This document shows, one piece after another, positions 17,657 to 25,135 of a stretch of DNA of 64,000 nt. Each line of letters opens with the position of its first letter. Position 1 is the stretch's first letter. Where the stretch lies: assembly GCA_030715195.1 (NCBI GenBank), contig JAUYVI010000001.1, positions 248,001-312,000 on the forward strand, in the 5' to 3' direction. A program made the translations under genes and the position numbers. The stretch is from Dongia sedimenti (GTDB lineage Bacteria; Pseudomonadota; Alphaproteobacteria; Dongiales; Dongiaceae). The notes below the pieces were generated by a model. It was not told the DNA's origin and made no database searches. It was given only the letters and a program-made list of their open reading frames with translations.

Positions 17657-17892
17657 GAGATTGGACGGGCCCGTTTGGCCCCGGTCCGTGCGGAGCCGGG
17701 AGGAGGGTATTTAAGCCTTTTCAATGCGGCTGTTTTGGGGCCTATTCCCGGTGCCGTCAACCCGATATTGCGGCGCGGCAGGGCCATAAAACCTTGGGGA
17801 AAACCGCGCCCTCCCGTGACCCTTCATTGCGCGGATTCGGGTTCGGGACTACCGTGTGGCCGAACTGTCATGTGACGAATCGAGCAATTTTC

Positions 17893-19137
17893 ATGAACCG
17901 GCTGACTCTGGTCGCGACCATCGGTGCCGTCCTGGTTGCGGCAATCCTGGGCCTGATCTACGCGGTGTCCAAGCAGGACGTGGACGACACGCCGGAGCCG
18001 ACCGCCCAGACCCAGCCCGCCCCATCCGGGGAGCAGCCGGCCGCGCCAGGCGCGAATCCCGCGCCGGCGCAGAACCCGCCGTCAGGCGCGGGCGAGCCGC
18101 CGCCGGCCGCGGGCGACCAGGGACCGGTGCCGCAATCGACCATCACCGGCGCGACGGAGCCGCAGCCGATCAATCCGCCGCAGGGCGAGGCCGCGACCAC
18201 GCCGCCGAGCACCGAAAACAACCAGGTCGCCGCGGCGACGCCGGCGATCAAGCCGAGCTTCGACGTGGTGCGCGTCAATCCCAACGGCGACGCAGTGATC
18301 GCCGGGCGCGCCGCGCCGGGCACCAAGATCACCCTGCTCGACAACGGCCAGCCGGTCGGCGCGGCCGAAGCCGACGACCGCGGCGAATGGGTGATGTTGC
18401 CGGATTCCGCGGTCGATCCCGGCCAGCACAAGTTCTCGCTGCGCGCCACCGACGAGAAGGGCAAGAGCCTCGATTCCGAGAAGGAGGTCATTGTCGTCGT
18501 GCCGAAGCCGGCCGAGGATATCGCGGGCCAGCCGGTCACGCGTCCCTCCGGTGCGCTCGCCATCGAAGTGCCCAAGGAAGGCGAGGCGCCGACCCAGCTC
18601 CTGAACTCGCCGGGCGCCGCCGCCACGCCCGCGCAGCCGGTGACGGCCGCCGCGCAGGAGACGACCGCGCCGGCGACGCCGCAGGCGCCGCCCTTGAGCC
18701 TCGACACGATCGACTATACGCAGGACGGACGCGCCATGCTGAGCGGCCATACCCTGCCCGACAGCGATCTCCTGCTCTATCTCGACAACGGATCCTTGGG
18801 CACGGCGAAGGCCGACGGCTCCGGCCGCTGGACTTTCGTGCCGGAGCAGAAGGCGCCGGCCGGCGAGCACAAGCTCCGCGTCGATCTGGTCGACGGCAGC
18901 GGCAAGGTACAGGCCCGCGTCGAGGTGCCGTTCTCGCAGCCCGATTTCTCGACCGTCGCCTTGACGAATGACAGCGTCATCGTGCAGCCGGGCAACAGCC
19001 TCTGGCGCATCGCCCGCCGGACCTACGGTAACGGCGTGCAGTACACGGTGATCTACGAGGCCAACAAAGACAACATCCGCGATCCGGACCTGATCTATCC
19101 CGGCCAGATCTTCAACCTGCCGAAGAAGCAGAACTAG
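17893..19137 (+). CDS. LysM domain protein with two Ig/Big-like repeats
   Basis: 414 residues. One N-terminal membrane anchor (LVATIGAVLVAAILGLIYAV) is followed by a Pro/Ala/Gln-rich linker of about 100 residues. Two similar beta-sandwich repeats follow (around GDAVIAGRAAPGTKITLLDN and GRAMLSGHTLPDSDLLLYLD), separated by another Pro-rich linker. A C-terminal LysM domain (SLWRIARRTYGNGVQYTVIYE ... YPGQIFNLP) binds peptidoglycan. The architecture places it in the periplasm, bridging inner membrane and wall. It is probably structural or a partner of wall enzymes. Confidence 0.85.
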   Translation: MNRLTLVATIGAVLVAAILGLIYAVSKQDVDDTPEPTAQTQPAPSGEQPAAPGANPAPAQNPPSGAGEPPPAAGDQGPVPQSTITGATEPQPINPPQGEAATTPPSTENNQVAAATPAIKPSFDVVRVNPNGDAVIAGRAAPGTKITLLDNGQPVGAAEADDRGEWVMLPDSAVDPGQHKFSLRATDEKGKSLDSEKEVIVVVPKPAEDIAGQPVTRPSGALAIEVPKEGEAPTQLLNSPGAAATPAQPVTAAAQETTAPATPQAPPLSLDTIDYTQDGRAMLSGHTLPDSDLLLYLDNGSLGTAKADGSGRWTFVPEQKAPAGEHKLRVDLVDGSGKVQARVEVPFSQPDFSTVALTNDSVIVQPGNSLWRIARRTYGNGVQYTVIYEANKDNIRDPDLIYPGQIFNLPKKQN

Positions 19138-19155
19138 GGGATCGGCGCGCCGTCG

Positions 19156-19620
19156 CTAGTGCGTCGTGTCGGGGCGCTGCGGCAGCGCTTCCTGCAGCAT
19201 CACCAGATAGGGCTTCACCTCGAGCACCAGGCGGGTCGCCGCGGCGATGACGTCATGCGGTTCCCAATTGTCGGGCAGCATGGCCTTGCCGATGCAGTAG
19301 ATCCAGCGATGCTTGCTGATCACCAGGCGCACTTCGGCCATGGCCTGCGAGGCTTCGATGATGGCGACGACGGCGCGCCGCGCGGCGACACCCTCGGCGG
19401 AATAGGGCAGCGGCGCGATCTCGGCCGCGACCTGGACCACCGTGCCGGCGCCGGTCGGCCGCGTGTTTGCCTCGAAGGTCAGGCCCAGGAAGTGGAAGGC
19501 AAATTCGATCTGCCCGTCCTTGCGGCCAATCTGCAGGGAGCCGTCGGCATTGATCCGCAAGCGCGGTTCTTCCGGTGGCAGCTGTTGCAGCTTCAGCAAC
19601 GGGATGGCTTTCAGGTTCAC
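19156..19620 (-). CDS. Conserved hypothetical protein, 154 residues
   Basis: I do not recognise a named family. The protein is soluble, without a signal peptide, with an alpha/beta pattern. It opens with KAIPLLKLQQLPPEEPRLRI and contains a central beta region (IEFAFHFLGLTFEANTRPTG) and a helical C-terminal half with HRWIYCIGKAMLPDNWEP. It sits convergently between the LysM protein and the phospholipid synthesis genes. Good codon bias for this genome supports it as a real gene. Confidence 0.6.
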   Translation of the reverse strand: MNLKAIPLLKLQQLPPEEPRLRINADGSLQIGRKDGQIEFAFHFLGLTFEANTRPTGAGTVVQVAAEIAPLPYSAEGVAARRAVVAIIEASQAMAEVRLVISKHRWIYCIGKAMLPDNWEPHDVIAAATRLVLEVKPYLVMLQEALPQRPDTTH

Positions 19621-19743
19621 TTGATGCCGGGGTCCTAATTCCTGGGCTGGGAAAGTACCCCGGACCCGATTAACGATCTGTAAAGCGCATTACCGGCCGG
19701 CGGGGGCAAGGTGACGCGCCCAGGGTGACCGCCGGGGCGAAGT

Positions 19744-20502
19744 GTGGCATTTGAATGGCTTGGGTATGTTCCCCATATTTCCGAGACCCGCGACTTTGAC
19801 CTTGAAGAGGCCCCCTTGTTCGAGACCGTGTTAACGCCGATCCACCGCAAGGGCTGGCCCTTGATCGCGGCCTTCGCCGCAGCGACCGTCCTGCTCTGGT
19901 GGCTCTGGACGCCTTTGGGCCTGCTTGGGGTCGTGCTGACCGCCTGGTGTGTCTATTTCTTCCGCGACCCCGACCGTGTGACCCCGACCCGCCCCGGTCT
20001 GGTCATCAGCCCCGCCGACGGCGTGGTGCAGATGATCCAGCCCGCTTCGCCACCGCCCGAGATCAACATGGGCGGCCGGCCGTTGATGCGGATCAGTATC
20101 TTCATGAATGTGTTCAATGTTCATGTGAACCGGATCCCGGTCGATGCCGAAGTCGTGACCCTGGCGCATCGCCCGGGCAAATTCGTCAACGCCTCGCTGG
20201 ACAAGGCGAGCGAGGAGAACGAGCGGCAATCGGTGCACCTGCGGCTGGCCGACGGCCGCGACGTCGGCCTGGTGCAGATCGCCGGCCTGGTGGCGCGCCG
20301 GATCCACTGCGACCTGACCGCCGGAAAGCGGGTGCGGGCCGGGGAACGGTTCGGTATCATCCGGTTCGGCAGCCGGGTCGATGTCTATCTGCCGGACGGG
20401 GTCCAGCCTTTGGTCGCGGTCGGGCAGACCACTTTGGCCGGCGAGACCGTGATCGCCGATCTCACTTCCGAGGAGCCGAGCAGGCTCGGTGAACGCCGCT
20501 GA
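19744..20502 (+). CDS. psd: Phosphatidylserine decarboxylase proenzyme
   Basis: Up to 252 residues from a GTG at 19744; a TTG at 19819 giving the usual shorter form (starting [13 protein letters not shown]) is a serious alternative. The enzyme makes phosphatidylethanolamine. It has membrane-associated N-terminal hydrophobic stretches, the SPADGVV Asp, the FNVHVNR His, and the self-cleavage site in RFGSRVDVY (Gly-Ser at about 209-210), where the Ser becomes the pyruvoyl group. It is followed immediately by pssA, the enzyme making its substrate. Confidence 0.95.
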   Translation: MAFEWLGYVPHISETRDFDLEEAPLFETVLTPIHRKGWPLIAAFAAATVLLWWLWTPLGLLGVVLTAWCVYFFRDPDRVTPTRPGLVISPADGVVQMIQPASPPPEINMGGRPLMRISIFMNVFNVHVNRIPVDAEVVTLAHRPGKFVNASLDKASEENERQSVHLRLADGRDVGLVQIAGLVARRIHCDLTAGKRVRAGERFGIIRFGSRVDVYLPDGVQPLVAVGQTTLAGETVIADLTSEEPSRLGERR

Positions 20503-20538
20503 CGCGGCTCGGCAAACGCCGCTGAAGCGGCTGGAGAA

Positions 20539-21369
20539 ATGACGATGCGCAAGGACGGCTTGATGCGGATGCGGCGCAACCGGTTGCGGGATCACTCGAT
20601 CAACCGGCTGATCCCGAACATGCTGACCTTGTTCGCGCTCTGCGCGGGCCTGACCAGCATCCGCTTCGCCATGGACCAGCGCTGGGAGCATGCGGTGCTG
20701 GCGATCCTGTTCGCGGCGGTGTTCGACGCGCTCGACGGCCGGATCGCGCGCCTGCTCGATTCCTCCTCCAAGTTCGGCGCCGAGCTCGATTCCTTGAGCG
20801 ACTTCGTCAGCTTCGGCGTGGCGCCTTCGGTCGTGCTCTTCATGTGGACCATGCAGGACGTGAAGGGCATCGGCTGGGCGCTGACCCTGCTGTTCAGCGC
20901 CGGCATGGCGCTCCGCCTTGCGCGCTTCAACACCAAGCTCGACAATGCCGATCTCCCGGCCTGGCACAGCCGCTTCTTCACCGGCGTGCCGGCCCCAGCC
21001 GCGGCCGGCCTGGTCATGCTGCCGCTGATCGCCTGGCTGCAGTTTCCGGAAGTTGCCTTTTTGCGCAGCCCGGCGGTGGCCGGCCCGGTGATGCTCGCCG
21101 TGGCGGGCCTCGCGGTCAGTCGCATTCCGACCTTCTCGTTCAAGCGGCTGAAGATCAGCCAGGCGCTGGTGCTGCCGACCATGGTCGTGGTCGCGGTGTT
21201 CACCGCCCTGGCGATGGCCGAGCCCTGGGCCACGCTGCTCCTGGTCCTCGGGGTCTATCTCGCCAGCATCCCGCTCGCCGTCTCCTCGCATCGCAGGCTG
21301 ATGCAGCAGCGTCCGCTGCCGGGTGCGGCCAGCACCCCGGCGACCGACGTGGACGCCGACCACCTCTGA
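20539..21369 (+). CDS. pssA: CDP-diacylglycerol-serine O-phosphatidyltransferase
   Basis: 276 residues, polytopic. The CDP-alcohol phosphotransferase signature is complete: DALDGRIARLL then KFGAELDSLSD (the DGxxAR...G...D...D pattern). It makes phosphatidylserine from CDP-diacylglycerol and serine, and psd just upstream decarboxylates the product. The charged start MRKDGLMRMRRNRLRDHS is typical. Spacing to psd is 36 bases, so one operon is likely. Confidence 0.95.
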   Translation: MTMRKDGLMRMRRNRLRDHSINRLIPNMLTLFALCAGLTSIRFAMDQRWEHAVLAILFAAVFDALDGRIARLLDSSSKFGAELDSLSDFVSFGVAPSVVLFMWTMQDVKGIGWALTLLFSAGMALRLARFNTKLDNADLPAWHSRFFTGVPAPAAAGLVMLPLIAWLQFPEVAFLRSPAVAGPVMLAVAGLAVSRIPTFSFKRLKISQALVLPTMVVVAVFTALAMAEPWATLLLVLGVYLASIPLAVSSHRRLMQQRPLPGAASTPATDVDADHL

Positions 21370-21375
21370 TCGCGC

Positions 21376-21963
21376 ATGCTAGACCGCGCGGCACGCCGGC
21401 GGCTCGATCCGCTGCTGGAGCGCTGGGCGGCGCGCTGCATCGCCTTCGGTCTCTCGGCCGATGCGGTGACGATGATCGGCTTCGGCATCGGCTTGGTGGC
21501 GATGCTGTTCATCGCCGCCGGTCATGACCTGATCGGCCTCGCGCTGCTGCTGCTCAACCGCACGGCCGACGGCATCGACGGCGCAGTCGCACGCCGCACC
21601 CGGCCCACCGAGCGCGGCGGCTATCTCGACATCGTGCTGGATTTCATCCTCTATGCGGGCGTGCCGTTCGCCTTCGCAGTCGGGCACCCCGAGCATGCGC
21701 TGGCGGCGGCGTTCCTGATCTTCGCCTTCGTCGGCACCGGCACCAGCTTCCTGGCCTTCGCGATCTTCAAGCCCGATGCCCCGCGGCTCGGCAAGGCGTT
21801 CCACTATCTCGGCGGCCTGACCGAAGGCACGGAGACGATCGCGTTCTTCGCGCTGGTACTGCTGTTCCCGAGCACCTTCGCTGTTGCCGCGTGGATCTTC
21901 GGCGCTTTGTGCTGGGTGACGACGCTGGGGCGGATCGGCGCGGCGATGAGCGCTTTGCGTTAG
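21376..21963 (+). CDS. CDP-alcohol phosphatidyltransferase family protein (second)
   Basis: 195 residues with about five membrane helices and its own CDP-alcohol phosphotransferase signature, DGIDGAVARRTRPTERGGYL followed by DIVLD. It starts 6 bases after pssA. It is smaller than pssA and phosphatidylglycerophosphate synthases usually differ, so the alcohol acceptor is unknown. The tandem arrangement suggests a third phospholipid-head-group step in the same operon. Confidence 0.85.
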   Translation: MLDRAARRRLDPLLERWAARCIAFGLSADAVTMIGFGIGLVAMLFIAAGHDLIGLALLLLNRTADGIDGAVARRTRPTERGGYLDIVLDFILYAGVPFAFAVGHPEHALAAAFLIFAFVGTGTSFLAFAIFKPDAPRLGKAFHYLGGLTEGTETIAFFALVLLFPSTFAVAAWIFGALCWVTTLGRIGAAMSALR

Positions 21964-22025
21964 CGCGCTGGATCGTCCGCCGCGCTTCCCGCTACCAATA
22001 TCACGGCTGCAGTGCCCCCCTCTTA

Positions 22026-22042
22026 CTCCCCCCTGAAGGGGG
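22026..22042. repeat. Palindrome carrying a ribosome site, copy 1
   Basis: CTCCCCCCTGAAGGGGG is an inverted repeat whose right arm is the GGGGG purine run directly before the transposase ATG at 22049. In RNA the arms could pair and hide the ribosome site. Copies 2 and 3 are at 24103 and 24986. Confidence 0.55.
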
Positions 22043-22048
22043 AATTAT

Positions 22049-22981
22049 ATGCTCCTGACCAGCCCGATCTACAACGACGAAACCGCCGCCAGGAAGCACC
22101 TGGAAGCGATCCGCTGGCCCGATGGCATCGTGTGCCCGTACTGCGGTTGCCTGCGCGCGGCTGAGATCGGCGGGGAGAAGTCCTTGGGCGATGGCTGGTT
22201 TCATTGCCCGGATTGCCGCAAGAAATTCACCGTGCGCGTCGGCTCGGTTTATGAGCGTTCGCATATCCCGCTGCACAAGTGGGTTCTGGCCACGCATTTG
22301 ATGAGCGCGAGCAAGAAGGGCATTTCGGCCCACCAGCTCCACCGCATGCTCGGCATCACCTATAAGTCGGCTTGGTTCATGGCCATGCGTATCCGTGAAG
22401 CCATGGCCCCCTACACGACCGAACCGATGGGCGGCGAAGGCAAGACCATCGAGATTGACGAGACCTACGTGGGCGGCAAGGAAAAGAACAAGCACAAGCG
22501 CGCCCGCAAGAAAGAGAATATCGGAGGCACCGGGAAGCAGATTGCGTTCTCGCTGGTCGAGCGCGGCGGCAAGGTCCGCAGCTTCCACGTTGGCAACGTG
22601 AAGGCGTCCACCCTTCGCCCGATCTTGTCCGAACAAATCCACGAAGATACGACCGTGATGAGCGACGAAGGCGGAGCGCGTCTCTCGAAAGAGTTCAAGA
22701 AGCATGCGACCGTCAATCACAGCATCGGCGAATACGTGAGCGGAGAGGTCACCACGAACACCGTGGAAGGCTACTTCTCGATCCTGAAGCGCGGCATCAC
22801 CGGGACCTATCACCACGTCTCCAGCGCCCACCTGAAGCGTTATCTGGCGGAGTTTGATTTCCGCTACAACGAGCGCGCTTCAATGAACGTCAACGACGAC
22901 GAGCGCGCCGTGAAGGCGATCAAGGGTGCGGAAGGCAAGCGCCTCACCTATCGGCGGACTGACGCAAATCCGAACGGCTGA
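22049..22981 (+). CDS. IS1595 (ISXO2-like) family transposase
   Basis: 310 residues. An N-terminal zinc ribbon (CPYCGC ... FHCPDCRKKF) precedes a helix-turn-helix-like region and the catalytic domain. Catalytic acidic residues are visible in IEIDETYVGGK (Asp137) and TVMSDEGGA (Asp206), with NTVEGYFSILKRG supplying Glu240 or Asn237 and Lys247. The ATG is preceded by GAAGGGGGAATTAT, whose ribosome site lies inside a palindrome. It appears intact, with no frameshift. Confidence 0.92.
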   Translation: MLLTSPIYNDETAARKHLEAIRWPDGIVCPYCGCLRAAEIGGEKSLGDGWFHCPDCRKKFTVRVGSVYERSHIPLHKWVLATHLMSASKKGISAHQLHRMLGITYKSAWFMAMRIREAMAPYTTEPMGGEGKTIEIDETYVGGKEKNKHKRARKKENIGGTGKQIAFSLVERGGKVRSFHVGNVKASTLRPILSEQIHEDTTVMSDEGGARLSKEFKKHATVNHSIGEYVSGEVTTNTVEGYFSILKRGITGTYHHVSSAHLKRYLAEFDFRYNERASMNVNDDERAVKAIKGAEGKRLTYRRTDANPNG

Positions 22982-23175
22982 ACAGGCCGTTCGCTGCCTT
23001 CTCCGCAAGCCCCAAAAACGTAAGCAACCCTGACGATTCGCGCCCTAGCGCTTTTCCGCGCTAGGCTTGCGCGGGGCTTTCTTCTTTGCGGCCTTCTTTT
23101 TGACGGTGTGTGCGGTGTACTCAGCATGCGCCGCAGGATTTCGTCGCGGGCTTTGTCTTCTGTGGATTTCGACAT
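22948..23175 (-). CDS. Antisense-oriented small ORF, copy A (C-terminal part possibly frameshifted)
   Basis: The first 25 residues, MSKSTEDKARDEILRRML and STPHT, are nearly the same as in the second copy at 24139-24267, although the genes beyond differ. An AGGTGA ribosome site precedes the ATG. After a (CA)-repeat the current frame runs Arg-rich for 50 more residues and overlaps the transposase 3' end. The neighbouring frame instead reads VKKKAAKKKAPRKPSAEKR and stops at 23045, a more protein-like lysine tail. A 2-base slip in the CA run would join them. Its ATG overlaps the start codon of the passenger gene on the other strand. Confidence 0.4.
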   Translation of the reverse strand: MSKSTEDKARDEILRRMLSTPHTPSKRRPQRRKPRASLARKSARARIVRVAYVFGACGEGSERPVQPFGFASVRR

Positions 23176-24079
23176 GACATCACCTGATAAGAAAGAAACG
23201 AGACAGTTGGTCGCCCAAGTTACTGTTGAGGGCGGCCAAACCGCCTCGTATTACGCACTGCCGCAGCCTAAGCCTCAGCCCGTGCGCCCGGCCCGTGATC
23301 TTGACCCGAACAAGTACGAAGGGCCGAAGTTAAAAGTTGAACGGGCCAAATGCCACATTCGTAACCTTCAGGCGCTGATTGAAGCCTTCCGCGCAAGCCA
23401 ACCGTATGAGTTTATCACCGATCACGATCCGAAGACCGGAGAGAATATCTACCGCGTTGGCATCAAGGAAAGCATCCCAGCTAAGGCTAGCGTCATCATT
23501 GGCGACGCTTTGCACAACCTGAGGGCTGCGCTCGACCACTTGGTTTCGGATCTCATCCGGGCGAATGGAAAAGAGCCTAACGGTGGAACCGGGTTTCCAA
23601 TTGTGAATAGGCGAAAAGACCTTAAACCCGGACGCATATCCAAAATAGAGGGCGTCAGCGCCAAAGCCGAGCGGTTCATTGTGCGGCTTAAACCATACAA
23701 CGGAGGGAACCGCGCCCTTTGGGCGCTTCACATGCTCGATGTCATCGATAAACACGCTGGTATCATTCCAGTAGCAGCGGCCACGGTTCAGGTCGTTGTC
23801 GCAACACCCTTCCCAGTGGCCATGATCGGCGGTCAATTTCACATCGGGCGCGTCTCCCATGTCATGGGTACCCCGGCCAAGTTTGAGCCGGTCTTCCCGC
23901 TTGAAAACCAGAAGGAAGTTCACCGCTCCGATGCTCGCCTCAATGAGAATGTTCAGCTTGAAATCGCAGTAGCGTTTGGCAAGGGCCAAGTTCTGGAGGG
24001 TGAGCCGATTGTCGAAACCCTCCAGCAACTCGCAGACCTCGTAGAGCGCATACTCAGCGTTTGTGAGCGGAGGCTCTAA
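23174..24079 (+). CDS. IS1595 passenger gene A, HEPN-like hypothetical protein
   Basis: 301 residues. The N-terminal 45 residues are Pro/Gln-rich. The core contains a helix PKLKVERAKCHIRNLQALIE and then IIGDALHNLRAALDHLVS, in which Arg117-x4-His122 fits the RNA-cleaving HEPN signature. A C-terminal beta-rich region (VQVVVATPFPVAMIGGQF) ends with LADLVERILSVCERRL. The family is unnamed to me. The gene's start codon overlaps head-to-head with the antisense small ORF. An RNase or toxin-like role is inference from one motif. Confidence 0.6.
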   Translation: MTSPDKKETRQLVAQVTVEGGQTASYYALPQPKPQPVRPARDLDPNKYEGPKLKVERAKCHIRNLQALIEAFRASQPYEFITDHDPKTGENIYRVGIKESIPAKASVIIGDALHNLRAALDHLVSDLIRANGKEPNGGTGFPIVNRRKDLKPGRISKIEGVSAKAERFIVRLKPYNGGNRALWALHMLDVIDKHAGIIPVAAATVQVVVATPFPVAMIGGQFHIGRVSHVMGTPAKFEPVFPLENQKEVHRSDARLNENVQLEIAVAFGKGQVLEGEPIVETLQQLADLVERILSVCERRL

Positions 24080-24102
24080 TTCATGTTCGTGCACTCATAA
24101 AA

Positions 24103-24119
24103 CTCCCCTTCAAGGGGAG
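24103..24119. repeat. Palindrome carrying a ribosome-site-like arm, copy 2
   Basis: CTCCCCTTCAAGGGGAG is a perfect 17-base palindrome between the two passenger genes. It lies 23 bases after the stop of passenger A and could act as a weak terminator or as a mobile repeat unit. It is the same kind of sequence as copies 1 and 3. Confidence 0.55.
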
Positions 24120-24138
24120 AAAAGCAATGGCAGCGCAT

Positions 24139-24267
24139 TCAAATCGGTTGCACAGACCACTCGGTGAAGGCCCTCCCCTTTTTAGGTGCGTGGGGAGTGT
24201 GCGGTGTGTTCAGCATGCGCCGCAAGATTTCGTCACGCGCCTTGTCTTCTGGGGAGGATTTCGGCAT
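24139..24267 (-). CDS. Antisense-oriented small ORF, copy B
   Basis: A 42-residue reading frame, MPKSSPEDKARDEILRRM then LNTPHTPHAPKKGRAF. It matches copy A (22948-23175) over its first 25 residues, including identical EDKARDEILRRML and TPHT, while the tails differ. Conservation of the protein reading, with silent differences in the DNA, suggests real coding. It starts from the reverse complement of the same CATG that starts passenger gene B, an exact head-to-head overlap. Ribosome site is weak. Confidence 0.45.
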   Translation of the reverse strand: MPKSSPEDKARDEILRRMLNTPHTPHAPKKGRAFTEWSVQPI

Positions 24268-24955
24268 GGCTAGCACCGACATTCAAATGGCGTTGGGCGG
24301 ATTAGTTATCGCATGGAACCGCGCCGAACTCAAAATTAGGCAGATGATAGCGCTCCTCTGGGGAGAACACGCAGAACACCCAAAGATCGACATTCTAACC
24401 AATGAACTCAGCGCGGTTGAGCTAAACCAAGCCTTCGCCGCTTTTGTGCATCATTTCGTTTCCGAACCAGAAATCCGCACGAGACTCGAATGGATCGCTG
24501 AGAGCTTCGACCGCCTGCGGGCGCACCGAAACTTCTATGTGCACGGCATAAAGGTCGCCCTCGATTTCTCGGACGCTGGCGCCATTGGCATGGTCTCAAG
24601 CTCCACGGCAAAGGGAGAGTTGATTGTGTACAAAAACCAAGTTTCCCCCAAGGAACTGCATTGGGTAATCGAGCAGCTGGATGCGCTTGCGATCCAACAG
24701 ATGATGCTTGTCACTCACATCGATCTTTGGCGGACGGAGGATCGTTCAAAAATAGGACCACTGCCTCCGCTGCCTGCTCTGCCAGATAGTTTAAAGAAGA
24801 CGGCCACGCACTATCCATGCGCCTACGCACCGCCAGCACCATCTCAGGCGTCACCTGAATCGGCCGAGAAGCCGAAGCATGTGAAGATGTCTTCCCAGCA
24901 GAAGCGAGCCGAGGCTCTGAAGCGGATCGGGATTGCGAAGAAACGCGGCGCTTAG
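24266..24955 (+). CDS. IS1595 passenger gene B, HEPN-like hypothetical protein
   Basis: 229 residues, mostly helical in the first 150. The segment FDRLRAHRNFYVHGI contains Arg88-Asn-x3-His93, the R-(N/D/H)-x3-H pattern of HEPN ribonucleases, preceded by helices (ELKIRQMIALLWGEH, ELSAVELNQAFAAFVHHFV) as in that fold. A Pro-rich linker near 165-195 and a basic tail (QQKRAEALKRIGIAKKRGA) follow. A GGGGAGGA ribosome site supports the ATG. It is not homologous enough to passenger A to align by eye outside the motif. Confidence 0.6.
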   Translation: MASTDIQMALGGLVIAWNRAELKIRQMIALLWGEHAEHPKIDILTNELSAVELNQAFAAFVHHFVSEPEIRTRLEWIAESFDRLRAHRNFYVHGIKVALDFSDAGAIGMVSSSTAKGELIVYKNQVSPKELHWVIEQLDALAIQQMMLVTHIDLWRTEDRSKIGPLPPLPALPDSLKKTATHYPCAYAPPAPSQASPESAEKPKHVKMSSQQKRAEALKRIGIAKKRGA

Positions 24956-24977
24956 CTTTAGTATGTTGTTCAGTCAT
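24711..24977 (-). CDS. Possible overlapping ORF, 88 residues
   Basis: A minus-strand frame starting at an ATG with a well-placed GGGGGAG site, which is one arm of palindrome copy 3. The C-terminal half, VTPEMVLAVRRRMDSAW and SLNYLAEQAAEAVVLFLN, looks protein-like and helical. It overlaps the C-terminal, low-complexity third of passenger gene B on the other strand, so only one of the two is likely to be coding there. Confidence 0.25.
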   Translation of the reverse strand: MTEQHTKAKRRVSSQSRSASEPRLASAGKTSSHASASRPIQVTPEMVLAVRRRMDSAWPSSLNYLAEQAAEAVVLFLNDPPSAKDRCE

Positions 24978-24985
24978 GTATATAA

Positions 24986-25004
24986 CTCCCCCTGAAGGGG
25001 GGAG
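24986..25004. repeat. Palindrome carrying a ribosome site, copy 3
   Basis: CTCCCCCTGAAGGGGGGAG lies 30 bases after the stop of passenger B. Read on the minus strand its arm supplies the purine run before the ATG at 24977. It belongs to the same set as the palindromes at 22026 and 24103. Confidence 0.5.
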
Positions 25005-25135
25005 AAGAAGGTTGGAGCGAGCGAATGAATCTAAACCCTCCACCTCCAGGGGAGGGCAGGGTGGGGGCAGATGCAGCCGTGATGTTTCAGGAATCGCACA
25101 GAGGGAAGATCCAGCGCTCAGCCGCGGTCCGCAAA

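Larger units (their letters stand above)
21965..25117. mobile_element. IS1595-family unit with passenger genes, bounded by inverted host-type repeats
   Basis: The unit holds the transposase at 22049 and two passenger genes (23174, 24266). The left boundary (21965-22018) and the right boundary (25060-25117) are inverted relative to each other, sharing GCGCTGGATC at the outer edge and ATCACGGCTGCA further in. The same core occurs in the element at 12193-12361. Either these are the transposon's own ends, or the unit inserted into a copy of that repeat. Exact terminal repeats and target duplication could not be fixed. Passenger genes are known for several IS1595 subgroups. Confidence 0.6.

Noticed and set aside
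23330..24094. 254-codon minus-strand frame opposite passenger gene A
   Set aside because: Although open and not very biased, it lacks a ribosome site and the plus-strand frame has the HEPN-like motif and position in the unit.
24121..24280. Short plus-strand ORF after palindrome copy 2 (48 codons, starting ATGGCAGCG)
   Set aside because: Has a possible ribosome site but lies in another frame over the conserved micro-ORF and shows no protein-like pattern.
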